Shown: positions 51,836-64,000 of the stretch, piece after piece | Numbering within the stretch: the first letter of the stretch is position 1 | Layout: each line of letters opens with the position of its first letter | Assembly (NCBI RefSeq): GCF_045679555.1 | Contig: NC_092087.1 | Span: forward strand, 85,773,331-85,837,330 | Source of the DNA: Salvelinus alpinus | Taxonomy: Eukaryota; Chordata; Actinopteri; Salmoniformes; Salmonidae | Direction: 5' to 3' | Length of the DNA: 64,000 nucleotides | Notes under the pieces: generated by a model | What the model saw: only the letters and a program-made list of their open reading frames with translations | Database searches by the model: none | What the model was told of the DNA's origin: nothing | Translations under genes and position numbers: made by a program

Positions 51836-52202
51836 TATAACATGGCAGTTTTCCTTAAATGGTCTTCTGAATAAGAATGTACCAGGGTTTGAGCCTGTGT
51901 GTTGCTACTGATGTCCACCTGACAGCACTGTAGAGATCACAATGGTGAGTTAGACGTCTCTGCATGATACACAGAGTCAAGAGCCTTCAGTGGAGAGCTT
52001 GAGTCTTGCACATAAATAGTATCACCATTGTCCAACACAGAAAGAAAAGTACAACGATTCAACTCCTTTCTGTCGGGAAATGAAAAACAAGCCGGTAATA
52101 AAACCCAATATAATGTTATTGGTTTCATTGTACTTTTGGGACTATGCTATTTGTTTAATTGTATGTATTTGGACTGCGCCTGCAGTTTTTCCTCCTGTCC
52201 AG

Positions 52203-52628
52203 GGGGTGGAGCTGGAGAGCACCAGGCTGGTGATCAGGTACCCAGACCACTAGATCCAGAGAACCCCTCCCTCTTTTCAACTCTATAGGCCTCAACACCT
52301 CCTCAGCCTCCCAGTACGCCTCCACAAGGTAAAGACATCTGTCTGTCATTCAAAACATCATTATGAGTTATTCTAAAGTGTTACCAATCAACTCATATAC
52401 ACTTTTGAAATGTACAAAGTGATGGAAGGAGGAAGCAGGAGCACAGGTGCAGGTGCTTGTGTTTTCATACTGTTTGTCTCTCTCTCTCCCAGGACCAGGA
52501 GGATGGCTCCCATCAATGGTGACGAGTGTTTCTTCTGGAGGACCACCGGCTGTTTCTATGGTGACAAGTGTTGCTTCAAACACAAGCCGGACCAGAGAGG
52601 AAGAGACAGGAAACCATGTCAACCCTGA
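52203..52628 (+). pseudogene. 3' exons of the TPR/CCCH gene, third copy
   Basis: Exons 52203-52328 and 52493-52628 correspond to 20902-21034 and 21242-21368. The first has TAG after RYPDH and an internal deletion. The second is open and keeps the CCCH spacing, with KCCFKH instead of KCRFKH. The flanking 3' UTR blocks (52800-52980) are also kept. Confidence 0.75.
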
Positions 52629-52989
52629 CCACCACGCAGTGACTGGATAGTGGAGAGGGAGGAGGATGATGAAGATTAAGGAAGAGGATGAGGGGTCGTG
52701 TCCCTACTTTAAAAGGGAACAGGAGGATTGGGGGAGGGCTGTCACCCCATTTGTTGTCCTCTGGCACAGACCACAGATCCCAGACAGAACACTGGACATA
52801 TATAATGAGTGTATGAAATGTCAATCAAAGTGAAGAGGAGTGCACCTCTGATTTCCTTCCCCCTCTCCCTCGGCCTGAGCTGTGAAACATGGAAATTACA
52901 TCATCATTAGATCCTTGAAGGGATCTTTGCCCAGTGAACCGCCTCTATGATCACCATGTTGTAGACACTAAGGGGGCTGACATCTGTTG

Positions 52990-53290
52990 TTATCATGTGT
53001 TTCACTGTGTATGTATGTAAGGTCATGTGACTGGACATGTGACCCCTTGTGATGTAACTGTAAGACTCACTGCCAGCCTGATGCCATAGGGTGCCTAGTA
53101 ATTGCCCCAACAGGTGATAAATAAATACTATTATTTAATTGAATTACAAATGAATATGGGGCATGTTCCAGGCAGACTATATTGCAGCACCTGCCTATTC
53201 TCACAAACATTAGTCCTTCTTTTTATACCTAAAGGGATACTATAATTCAAAATCAAATAGCTAGATAATCCATGGTAGGACCACCTTAAA
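52990..53290. other. Short unassigned spacer
   Basis: No gene recognised. Confidence 0.5.
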
Positions 53291-53291
53291 A

Positions 53292-54336
53292 CCTCTCTAG
53301 GGTAGGTGGGACGCTACCGTCCCACCTGGCCAAAATTCGGTGAAATTGCAGAGCGCCAAAATCAAAATACAGAAATACTCATAATAAACATTCATTAAAT
53401 ATACAAGTGTTATACATCGGCTTAAAGATTAACCTCTTGTTAATCCAGCTGCTGTGTCAGATTTCAAAAAGACTTTACGGCGAAAGCATACCATGCGATT
53501 ATCTGAGGACAGCGGCCCGCTTGCAAAAGCATACAAACATTTTCCAGCCAAGTAGATTAGTCACAAAAGTCCGAAATAGCAATACAATTAATCACTTACC
53601 TTTGATGATCTTCATATGTTTGCACTCACAAGACTCCATGTTACACAATAAATGTTTGTTTTGTTCGATTAAGTCCCTCTTTATATCCAAAAAACTCTGT
53701 TTTGTTGGATCGTTTTGTTCAGTAATCCTTTGGCTCAAGGTCGGTCACAACATGCAGATGAATAGATCCAAATAGTACCGGTAAAGTTCATTGAAACATG
53801 TCAAACAATGTTTTTTATTCATCTTCAGGGTGTCTATTGTCTTTAAAATCAATAATATTTAAACTGGATAATAGCGTATTCAATACAAAGGAAAAAGAAC
53901 GGAGTGCACGCTCCCAGTCGTGCGCACAAAAAGCTCTTGTTCATTCGACTGACCACTCAGAAAATGCTGTCATTCTTACAAATTTTTCTGAAAAAAAGCC
54001 TGAAACAATGTCTAAAGACTTTTGACATCTAGTGGAAGCCATAGGATCTGCAATCCAGGTCCCATCCATTTATATGGTGAATAGGCTTTCAATAGAAAAA
54101 CACTCAATTCAAAAGAAGGCCACTTCCTGGATGGATTTTCCTCACGTTTTCGCCTGCCATATCAGTTCTGTTATACTCACAGACATTATTTTAAGATTAT
54201 GTTATTTTTAGATTGTTTTCTATCCAATACTACCACGCATATGCATATCCTAGCTTCTGGGCCTGAGTAACAGGCAGTTTACTTTAGGCACGCTTTTCAT
54301 CCGGATGTCAAAATACTGCCCCCTACCCAAGAGAGG
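53292..54336. mobile_element. TTAA-type DNA element, 1045 bp
   Basis: Starts CCTCTCTAGGGTAGGTGGGA and ends CTACCCAAGAGAGG, with TTAA following (54337-54340). Its last 14 bases are the outer end of the large inverted duplication; the matching bases close the window at 63987-64000. Confidence 0.7.
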
Positions 54337-55599
54337 TTAAATTGTCATATTTCAGCTAGTAGAACCCCCCCAAATGGCTCAGACTTTTAGATGTTCAGAA
54401 TCCCAGAGTCAGAGGGAGCAATGTCCAGCAGCTTAACACACAAATCAAGTAAAATTGTATCAGTCACATGCGCCGAATACAACAGGTGTAGACCATACTG
54501 TGAAATGGTTACTGACAAGCCCTTAAGCAACAATGCAGTTGTTTTTATGTAAGAAAATATTTAAAAAATGTACTTATAAAAACAAAAAAAAACTAAATAA
54601 ATCACACAATAAAATAACAATAACGAAGCAGCAATAAACAATTACATGAAAGATTAATCATTGTCATTTTCAAAAAACACGCATCACAGACACAATAGGA
54701 CACAATAATCCCAGACAGACAGACAGACTTAGTTATATGCATGTCAGGGTTCACTTTGGGTCCATTGTTCTGAAGACTAGTGAGCTGAAGACATCTCTTT
54801 CACACAAGCACACACTGGAAACTCAGAGCAGCTTGCTTTGGCCTTGGCATAATGACAGCTCACTGTTGTCTGTTGTTTCTAGCTAGCTAACGTTGATAGC
54901 TCAAAGTTAGCTAACTAGCTAGCTCACTAGCTAACTATGGGGTTTTGCTGTAATTCTGTGGCAGCACATCATATTGTTCACAATCCAGTCCATTCAAAGT
55001 AGCTGTGTGAGGCACAAAAATACTTGTTTATCGCTGAATAACACCAGCTTCATGTAGCTAACAAGCTAGCTGAGATCACTAATTAACTCAGTCCAAACGC
55101 CAGTTCAACATAAGTCTGAATAACAGCAGCTTCATGTAGCTAACAAGCTAGCTGAGATCACTAATTAACTCAGTCCAAACGCCAGTTCAACGTAAGTCCC
55201 AATAACATTGATTTTACGTGCATGCCTGGTTTACTCTATATACATTTTTTACATTTTCGAATGTTAGTTTAGCTTCTATATTGTATATTTTCATTGGACT
55301 AGTCGGGACATATGAAGCCTGGAAGCTGCAGTAATGTTGAGATGTCAGTAGGGAGAGCTCTAGTCTAGAACACTGGAACCAAAAATACCCCCCTTTCATC
55401 TGTTCTGGAACCTTCAGTACCAGCTGATGAAGAGTGATGGGAATGGGTCACATTTTGTCTCTTGTAAAAGATGTAGGCCCACTCCTCAAATAAAGAAATG
55501 CAACTACAGTATGATGACTTTATACCATTTTCTATTTAGATACAGTAACATCCCTTATGTGACATGCTGTTGCTGCATGTTAATGCCCTGACTAGGCTA

Positions 55600-55730
55600 C
55601 TTTAAAATGTGTCAACCACAGAACTCACACTTAGGCTACGTCTGCTTCTACTAACACTTACACTTCTTGTTTCCACGCAGTGACAGTACGTTGACTCACT
55701 GTTCAAGACCTCTCCCCTTCACTTCACTCT
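55600..55730 (+). promoter_or_regulatory. Putative promoter and 5' untranslated exon of locus 5
   Basis: Homologous to 22130-22269: GTGTCAACCACAGAACT upstream, then TTGACTCACTGT and CACTTCACTCT followed by GTAAGT at 55731. Leader exon at 57833. Confidence 0.55.
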
Positions 55731-56108
55731 GTAAGTACTCTTGACGATATCTTGTTAAATAGTTTTAGTTTTGATGTTTTTAGCCGTACGTCACATGACT
55801 TACTGTATCTTTGTACTTGATGATTTATTTTGAACTGTGTTTTGGTTGTTACATCAGGGCCTGTATTCATAAAGTGTCTCAGACAGTCCATTTAATAGTG
55901 ATCTAAAAGGCTAAACTGATCCCAGATCAGCTCTCCTACTCTGATACACTTTGTGAATACTGATCCTGGACTGTGGTTTCATGTGTTTAGTTTAGTTCAG
56001 TTTATTCATTTGCATGTTTAAAACATGATCAGTAGAGTTTGCCAGTAATACCCAGATCTCCGTTCAATAGGGTCATGTTCACTGTCAAAGTATAACAGGG
56101 TCAAGTAT

Positions 56109-56112
<4 letters not shown>

Positions 56113-56172
<60 letters not shown>
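56113..56172 (+). repeat. (TG)n microsatellite, left arm
   Basis: A pure GT run of about 60 bp. Its mirror is the CA run at 62228-62291. Confidence 0.95.
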
Positions 56173-56177
<5 letters not shown>

Positions 56178-56427
56178 ATTTTTTACATATTAATCTGATT
56201 GTTGGATATACAGTCACGACCAACATTATTGGCACCCTTGAAATACTGAGCTATATTGTCTGCTACAAAAGATAGGAAGTACATTGTACATGTTGTTTCA
56301 CATAAAGACTTCTGCATGCTATTTTAAGAGCTCTGAGAGCAATAGGTTGTTGTGGAGACATTTTGAAAATGGCCGAAAGTAAGAGTGACAGTAAGAGTAA
56401 GAGTGATTGAGTGGATGCTTCATAAGA

Positions 56428-57380
56428 GGTTTAGGAGTAGTATTAACATGAGACACAGTGATGGTGGGTTGTGTTTAGGAGTAGTATTAACATGAGATAC
56501 AGTGATGGTGGGTTGTGTTTAGGAGTAGTATTAACATGAGACACAGTGATGGTGGGTTGTGTTTAGGAGTAGTATTAACATGAGATACAGTGATGGTGGG
56601 TTGTGTTTGGGAGTAGTATTAACATGAGACACAGTGATGGTGGGTTGTGTATAGGAGTAGTATTAACATGAGACACAGTGATGGTGGGTTGTGTTTAGGA
56701 GTAGTATTAACATGAGACACAGTGATGGTGGGTTGTGTTTAGGAGTAGTATTAACATGAGACACAGTGATGGTGGGTTGTGTTTAGGATTAGTATTAACA
56801 TGAGACACAGTGATGGTGGGTTGTGTTTGGGAGTAGTATTAACATGAGACAGTGATGGTGTGTTGTGTTTAGGAGTAGTATTAACATGAGACACAGTGAT
56901 GGTGGGATGTGTTTAGGAGTAGTATTAACATGAGACAGTGATGGTGGGTTGTGTTTAGGAGTAGTATTAACATGAGACACAGTGATGGTGGGATGTGTTT
57001 AGGAGTAGTATTGACATGAGACACAGTGGCAGTGGATTCTGTTTAGGAGTAGTATTAACATGAGACACAGTGATGGTGGGCTGTGTTTAGGAGTAGTATT
57101 AACATGAGACACAGTGACTTTGGGTTGTGTTTAGGAGTAGTATTAACATGAGACACAGTGATGGAGGGTTGTGTTTAGGAGTAGTATTAACATGAGACAC
57201 AGTGATGGTGGGTTGTGTTTAGGAGTAGTATTAACATGAGACACAGTGATGGTGGGTTGTGTTTAGGAGTAGTATTAACATGAGACACAGTGATGGTGGG
57301 TTGTGTTTAGGAGTAGTATTGACATGAGACACAGTGGCAGTGGGTTGTGTTTAGGAGTAGTATTAACATGAGACACAGTA
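56428..57380 (+). repeat. 44-bp minisatellite, left arm, about 21 copies
   Basis: The unit contains TTAGGAGTAGTATTAACATG and AGACACAGTGATGGTGGG. Some units are 42 bp (GAGACAGTG) and two carry GACATGAGACACAGTGGCAG. Confidence 0.95.
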
Positions 57381-57505
57381 CTATACATACATACTATACA
57401 CTATACTGTGTATGATGTGTCGTTGAACCTTTCTACATCAATAACAACCAGCTCTCTAGACTTTGATATAGACTCCAATGGCTTTATGGGCCTTACCTAC
57501 AGATG

Positions 57506-57634
<129 letters not shown>

Positions 57635-57832
57635 TGCGTGTGCGCATGACTTACATGCAGACAGTAATCACATAGACAACCATATAGCACAATACAACAC
57701 AACACAATATGAGCCTGGTTCATTTTCAGTAATGAGGCCCTGTACCCCATTTACAGTTTATACTTCAATGTATCAGGTGGAGTTATTCACCAGCTACAGA
57801 GTGTGTTGTTGTTTATGTTTCTAAGACTGCAG

Positions 57833-60536
57833 GGTGGGAGATGCAACAATGTCCTTGAGAACAGCAGGAAGTGTGTTGGTGGTCTTTCTCTGGTCTGTGA
57901 CAGGTATGGTCTAATTCATAACTTGATATGTTTGTCAATCTACAGACTTTTGTAAAATATTAAAATTTCATTTGTGTTTTATTATTCTGTTGTGTTCTGT
58001 TAGGCGTCTCCACTTCACTTCAGTAGTTATCTTTCACACCTCACTTACCTTACTGAATGATTATTATGTGTTTTCCAATCACACTCAACTCAGCAACTAT
58101 GGCAACAAAGTAGGGACAACGCCTATACTGTTAGTGTGAGCCAATTGGCATTGGCTTAATGTAATACCCTTGTGTTCTGTGACTGTTTCAGTGGTACTGG
58201 GCCAGAATGGCTGGAGTGTTACATACACCACTCAGAGTATCTGTGCCTTGAAGGGGTCAACAGTGGACCTGACCTGCTCTTACATATATCCCAGTGGTAC
58301 AGTCAAAACAACCTTCTGGTTCACTAAAATGGAGACTGGTAACGAACCTGAAGATATAGCTCAGAATGCAGTTCGTCTGGAGTATCATGGGGATAAGAAG
58401 AATGGTCACAACCTGAAAATCACAGACCTGAGAGAGAGTGACTCAGCTACGTACAAGTTCAGATTTATAACAGATCAGAAAAGAGGGAGATATTATGGTG
58501 ATCCTGGAGTCACTCTGTCTGTCACAGGTACAGTTACATTCAATATAGTTAAACTGTTGAATTCCATTTTGTTCTGGAAAATTGTCTTGGTTGTATTTAT
58601 GTCTGTATTTATGTCTTCTTCCATCTTTGTATTAGAGTGATAAGTCAGTGATAAAGGGATTTACAGTGATATTGTTTTTTCTCCAGGTCTTCAGGTGAAG
58701 GTGACTGGTGGACATCAGGATAAGACACTGACCTGTATCACCAGCTGTACTCTGACTGACAACCCCACCTACATCTGGTACAAGAACGGTACCATAGTAA
58801 AGGAGGGCACTTCCAGCCTGTACTCAGACTCCTTTAATGATGCAGACAGTTACTCCTGTGCTGTAAAAGGCCATGAGAATCTCCACTCTCCTGCAGTGTG
58901 TAAGTGTGGACTTTTTTTATACACATTTAATATAAATACAATTTGGTTTAGGTCGTGAGACTTTTGTTAATTAATCAATGAATATTGATCATTATTTAAT
59001 AATGATGGTTTTCACTAGTGTTAACTGGTTTACAGTATACTGGAAGGTATTGTAATTAAAGATTTATATGAGATGTTATATAGTATTTTTGTATTTAAGG
59101 TCAGAACTGTTGGATTGTGACTTACAACCATCAGAGTATCTGTACCTCGAAGGGGTCAACAGTGAACATATCCTGCTCTTACACATATCCCAGTAATCAT
59201 GAGATCAAAACAGCTTTCTGGTTTACTAAATGGTCTGGTATGGAGGCTGAAGATCTGAGCTCAGTGCCAGGGTGTGAGGGTCAAATATAATATATTGGGG
59301 ATAGTTTGGTATTTTAACATTGTAGTGACAGATTTTGGCTCCACATGATACTTGAATTGATCATCTTTAATAAGAGGATGGATCTAAATGTCAATGTGTG
59401 GAAAAGTACAATTGTGGAAAGTGTATGTAATATTTTTAACTGATCAAATTTGTACTCTTTTTAAATCCACTGTCTTTTACATCAGATGGACCAAGGAACA
59501 CCTCAGTGTCAGTCAGTCCCTCTGGTGGAATAGTGGAGGGCAGTTCAGTGACTCTGACCTGCAGCAGTGATGCCAACCCACCTGTGCAGAGTTACACCTG
59601 GTGGTACAAGAATAATGGAGGTGAACATCAGAGTATGACAGGACCACAGCACGTCTTTAATCACATCCAGTCATCTGACACTGGAGAGTACTACTGTGAG
59701 GCCCAGAATGAGATGGGGACAGACATGTCTAGGACCATTAACATGGATGTGAAGTGTGAGTAAAGTACAGCTCAGTGTTTGAATGCCTTAGTTAGAGTTT
59801 TAAATAGTTCTCTGATTTAACAGATTATACATGTTTGACATAACAGGTCATTTGTAAATAAACTACTGTCCTAACCCTCTGACAAATTCTCCTTTACCAG
59901 ATGGCCCAAAGAACAACTCAGTGTCAGTCAGTCCCTCTGGTGAAATAGTGGAGGACAGTTCAGTGACTCTGACCTGCAGCAGTGATGCCAACCCACCTGT
60001 GGACAAATACACCTGGTACAAGAAGAATGGAGCTTCACTGACAGGATCTGAAAAGACATACAATTTCACGACCATCAGCTCTGAGGACAGAGGAGAATAC
60101 TACTGTGAGGCTGAGAATAAATATGGACGTCTCAACTCTTCTTCTGTGTCTGTGGACGTTCAGTGTTAGTACACCTAACCTCATCTTTTGATCAGAGGAT
60201 CACATTTAAATTCATATTTCAATCACAAGTTAAACACTATTTAATGCACTGTTGTTATATATTGTCCACCAGATGGCCCAAAGAACACCTCCTTGTCAGT
60301 TTCTCCATCTGATGAAATAGTGGAGGGCAGTTCAGTGACTCTGACCTGCAGCAGTGATGCCAACCCACCTGTGGACAAATACACCTGGTACTTTCAAAAT
60401 GAGACTTTTCTAAATGGATTTGGACAGATCTACAACATAAGTAAGTTCAAGTCTAAGGACAATGGACATTACCACTGTGAGGCCCGGAATGGAAGAGGAT
60501 CTAGGAACTCTACAGCTCTGATGATCATTTTACCAG
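57833..60536 (+). CDS. CD22/Siglec-like IgSF receptor, locus 5 (3' end lost in assembly gap)
   Basis: Exons: leader 57833-57903 (ATG 57849; MSLRTAGSVLVVFLWSVT), V 58192-58527, C2 58687-58899, C2 59486-59755, C2 59901-60164 and C2 60273-60536. Joined, they stay open (1402 nt, phase 1 at both inner ends). The V has TYKFRFIT, with the Siglec-type arginine. The first C2 keeps TLTCxxxCTL. The last three C2 exons are close copies of each other (SVSPSGEIVEGSSVTLTCSS). A decayed V exon lies at 59101-59300 and is probably skipped. No transmembrane or tail exon is seen before the 100-N gap. Confidence 0.85.
59101..59305 (+). pseudogene. Truncated V exon joined to a later intron
   Basis: Strong match to the locus 1 V exon (CALKG becomes CTSKG; NISCSYTYPSNHEIK) up to about 59300. 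From there the sequence matches the locus 1 intron after its first C2 exon (TTTGGTAT.TTAACATTGTAG, 3410). A deletion removed the rest of the V exon, its donor and the following C2 exon. TAA (ATA-TAA, about 59286) is in frame. Confidence 0.8.
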
Positions 60537-60649
60537 GTGAAGTTTCATCTTCAATATTTCAACACAAAATTACATTTCAAGCTATTGTTAATAGTTATAC
60601 ATTGGCTTATCATACTTTGTTTTATAATTATATATTTGTTGAGGTTAGA

Positions 60650-60749
60650 NNNNNNNNNNNNNNNNNNNNNNNNNNNNNNNNNNNNNNNNNNNNNNNNNNN
60701 NNNNNNNNNNNNNNNNNNNNNNNNNNNNNNNNNNNNNNNNNNNNNNNNN
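60650..60749. other. Assembly gap of 100 N
   Basis: Exactly 100 unknown bases, the usual placeholder for a gap of unknown size. It lies between an intron of locus 5 and the minisatellite of the right arm. Confidence 0.99.
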
Positions 60750-63700
60750 CCCACCATCACTGTGTCTCATGTTAATACTGCTCCTAAACACAACCCACCA
60801 TCACTGTGTCTCATGTCAATACTACTCCTAAACACAACCCACCATCACTGTGTCTCATGTTAATACTACTCCTAAACACAACCCACCATCACTGTGTCTC
60901 ATGTTAATACTACTCCTAAACACAACCCACCATCACTGTGTCTCATGTTAATACTACTCCTAAACACAACCCACCATCACTGTGTCTCATGTTAATACTA
61001 CTCCTAAACACAACACAAAGTCACTGTGTCTCATGTTAATACTACTCCTAAACACAACCCACCATCACTGCCATGTTAATACTACTCCTAAACACAACAC
61101 AAAGTCACTGTGTCTCATGTTAATACTACTCCTAAACACAACCCACCATCACTGTCATGTTAATACTACTCCTAAACACAACCCACCATCACTGTGTCTC
61201 ATGTTAATACTACTCCTAAACACAACCCACCATCACTGAGTCTCATGTTAATACTACTCCTAAACACAACCCACCATCACTGTGTCTCATGTTAATACTA
61301 CTCCTAAACACAACACAAAGTCACTGTGTCTCATGTTAATACTACTCCTAAACACAACCCACCATCACTGTGTCTCATGTTAATACTACTCCTAAACACA
61401 ACCCACCATCACTGTGTCTCATGTTAATACTACTCCTAAACACAACCCACCATCACTGTGTCTAATGTTAATACTACTCCTAAACACAACCCAACGTTAC
61501 TGTGTCTCATGTTAATACTACTCCTAAACACAACCCACAATCACTGTGTCTCATGTTAATACTACTCCTAAATACAACCCACCATCACTGTGTCTCATGT
61601 TAATACTACTCCTAAACACAACCCACCATCACTGTGTCTCATGTTAATACTACTCCTAAACACAACCCACCGTCACTGTGTCTCATGTTAATACTACTCC
61701 TAAACACAACCCACCACCACTGTGTCTCATGTTAATACCACTCCTAAACACAACGTACCATCACTGTGTCTCATGTTAATACTACTCCTAAACACAACCC
61801 AAAGTCACTGTGTCTCATGTTAATACCACTCCTAAACACAACCCACCATCACTGTGTCTCATGTTAATACTACTCCTAAACACAACCCACCATCACTGTG
61901 TCTCATGTAAATACTACTCCTAAACAGAACCCACCATCACTGTGTCTCATATAAATACATCTCCTAAACCTCTTATGAAACATCAACTCAATCACTCTTA
62001 CTCTATCTGTCACTTTTACTTTAGGGCCATTTTCAAAATGTCTCCACAACAATCTGTTGCTCTCAGAGCTCTTAAAATAGCATGTACACGTCTTTATGTG
62101 AAACCACATGTACAATGTACATCCCGTCTTCTCTAGCATACAATATAGCTCAGTATTTGTCAAGGGTGCCAATAATTTTGGTCGTGACTGTATATCTAAC
62201 AATCAGATTAATATGTCAAAATACATGTATACACACACACACGCACACACACGCACACACACGCGCACACGCACACACACACACACACACAGTTATACTT
62301 GACCCTGTTATACTTTGACAGTGAACATGACCCTATTGAATGGAGATCTGGGTGTTACTGGCAAACTCTACTGATCATGTTTTAAACATGTAAATGAATA
62401 AACTGAACTAAACTAAACACATGAAACCACAGTCCAGGGTCAGTATTCACAAAGTGTATCAGAGTAGGAGAGCTGATCTGGGATCAGTTTAGCCTTTTAG
62501 ATCATAATTATACGGACCGTCTGAGACAATTTATGAACACAGGCCCTGATGTAACAACCAAAACACAGTTCAAAATAAACCAACAAGTATGTCATGTGAT
62601 GTATGGCTAAAAACATCAAAAACTATATTCCAAGATATCGTCAAGTGTACTTACAGAGTGAAGTGAAGGGGAAGGTCTTGTACAGTGAATCAACTTACTG
62701 TCACTGTGTGGAAACAAGAAGTAGTCTACTGTAAGAGTTAGTAGAAGTAGGCGTAGTCTAAGTGTGAGTTCTGTGGTTGACACGTTTTAAAAGTAGCCTA
62801 GTCAGAGCATTAACATGCAGGAACAGCATGTCACATAAGGGATGTTACTCTATCTAAATAGAAAATGGTCTAAAGTCAGAATACTGGAGTTACATTTCTT
62901 TATTGGAGGAGTGGACCTACATGTTTTACAAGAGACACAATGTGACCCATTCCCATCACTCCTCATCAGCTGGTACTGAAGGTTCCAGAACAGATGAAAG
63001 GGGAGTATCTTTGGTTCCAGTGTTCTAGTCCAGTGTTCTAGACTAGAGCTCTCCCTACTGACATCTCAACATTACTGCAGCTTCCAGGCTTCATATGTCC
63101 CTACTAGTCCAATGAAAATATACAATATAGAAGGTAAACTAACATTCGAAAATGAAAAAAATGTATATAGAGCAAACCAGGCATGCACGTAAAAGTAATG
63201 TTATTGGGACTTACGTTGAACTGGAGTTTGGACTCAGTTAATTAGTGATCTCAGCTAGCTTGTTAGCTACATGAAGCTGGTGTTATTCAGCGATAAACAA
63301 GTATTTTTGTGCATCACACAGCTACTTTGAAAGTACTGGATTGTGAACAATATGATGTGCTGCCACAGAATTACAGCAAAACCCCATAGTTAGCTAGTGA
63401 GCTAGCTAGTTAGCTAACTTTGAGCTATCAACATTAGCTAGCTAGAAACACCAGACAAGAGTGAGCTGTCATCATGCCAAGGCCAAAGCAAGCTGCTATG
63501 AGTTTTCATTGTGTTCTTGTGTGAAAGAGATGTCTTCAGCTCACTAATCTTCAGAACAACGGACCCAAAGTGAACCCTGACATGCATATAACTAAGTCTG
63601 TCTGTTTGTCTGGGATTATTGTGTCCTATTGTGTCTGAGTGATGCGTGTTTTTTGAAAATGACAATGATTAATCTTTCATGTAATTGTTTATTGCTGCTT

Positions 63701-64000
63701 CGTTATTGTTATTTTATTGTGTGATTTGTTTCGTTTTTTTTGTTTTTATGATAAAAAAAATTGAATATTTTCTTACATAAAAACAACTGCATTGTTGCTT
63801 AAGGGCTTGTCAGTAACCATTTCACAGTATGGTCTACACCTGTTGTATTCGGCGCATGTGACTAATACAATTTTACTTGATTTGTGTGTTAAGCTGCTGG
63901 ACATTGCTCCCTCTGACTCCGATTCTGAACATCTAAAAGTCTGAGCCATTTGGGGGGGTTCTACTAGCTGAAATATGACAATTTAACCTCTCTTGGGTAG
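60750..64000 (-). repeat. Right arm of the large inverted duplication
   Basis: Reverse complement of 54323-57390. Contains a 44-bp minisatellite (60750-61965, about 27 units seen as CTCATGTTAATACTACTCCT), a CA tract (62228-62291), an inverted receptor 5' exon and the TAGCTAGC-rich block. The window ends inside it. Confidence 0.9.
62655..62800 (-). promoter_or_regulatory. Orphan receptor promoter and 5' exon on the minus strand
   Basis: The reverse complement matches 55600-55730, with donor GTAAGT (seen as ACTTAC at 62649-62654) and GTTCTGTGGTTGACAC as the mirror of the RUNX-like block. No leader exon follows on the minus strand before the N gap. Confidence 0.6.

Larger units (their letters stand above)
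54323..57390 (+). repeat. Left arm of a large inverted duplication
   Basis: Reverse-complement match to 60750-64000 along its length: TTAA-element end, salmonid repeat (54452-54550), TAGCTAGC-rich block, receptor upstream region, 5' exon, (TG)n and a 44-bp minisatellite. By eye the arms differ by scattered substitutions and indels, including an 82-bp tandem duplication at 55034-55197 present only here. Confidence 0.9.

Noticed and set aside
56428-57380. 44-bp array as CRISPR-like or as coding repeats
   Set aside because: Contiguous minisatellite units with no spacers; short frames through it are chance.

Overview
The window is vertebrate, almost certainly salmonid, nuclear DNA. It has intron-split immunoglobulin-superfamily (IgSF) exons with GT/AG borders, long (TG)n tracts, Sleeping-Beauty-type Tc1 ends, hAT and LINE remains, and many TTAA-flanked repeats of kinds I recognise from trout and salmon. 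Repeats make up well over half of it. All family names come from reading the sequence; no search was run.

The host content is a degraded tandem cluster of CD22/Siglec-like IgSF receptor genes on the + strand. Five loci are recognisable: locus 1 (2640-5059, V-C2-C2-TM-tail, no leader found), locus 2 (12198-13497, C2-C2-TM-tail), locus 3 (23159-28026, leader-V-C2-V-C2-C2-TM-tail, the only one complete from leader to stop), locus 4 (46571-49950, a broken V/C2 chain fused to a 3' UTR) and locus 5 (57833-60536, leader-V-C2-C2-C2-C2, cut by a 100-N gap). A stranded 3' UTR at 42846-43270 marks a further lost copy. Domain exons are phase 1-1, so whole domains can be lost or gained without breaking frame. 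The tails carry two YxxL motifs eight residues apart (ITAM spacing) and a terminal DYEN, which resembles the Grb2-type YEN site of mammalian CD22.

Between receptor copies lie co-duplicated pieces of an unrelated gene with a TPR segment and a CCCH zinc finger (20313-21368, 29739-29872, 32345-32400, 52203-52628). The repeating unit is therefore receptor, receptor 3' UTR, TPR/CCCH fragment, next receptor promoter.

Repeat layout: nested LTR fossil and TTAA element (1-2313); TTAA element, LINE, solo LTR and Tc1 (5711-12160); 27-bp and 64-bp minisatellites (13470-15958); LINE fragments and a hAT element with clean target duplications (16531-18493); a 54-bp array on a splice donor (23813-25340); a TE-dense block with two inverted 1817-bp elements (29929-42845); a LINE and a TTAA element inside a receptor exon (44470-48170). 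The last 10 kb is an inverted duplication (54323-57390 against 60750-64000) around locus 5, with the assembly gap at its inner edge.

Most unusual are the 54-bp array that multiplies a splice donor in frame in locus 3, and the large inverted duplication carrying an orphan receptor promoter that faces the gap.
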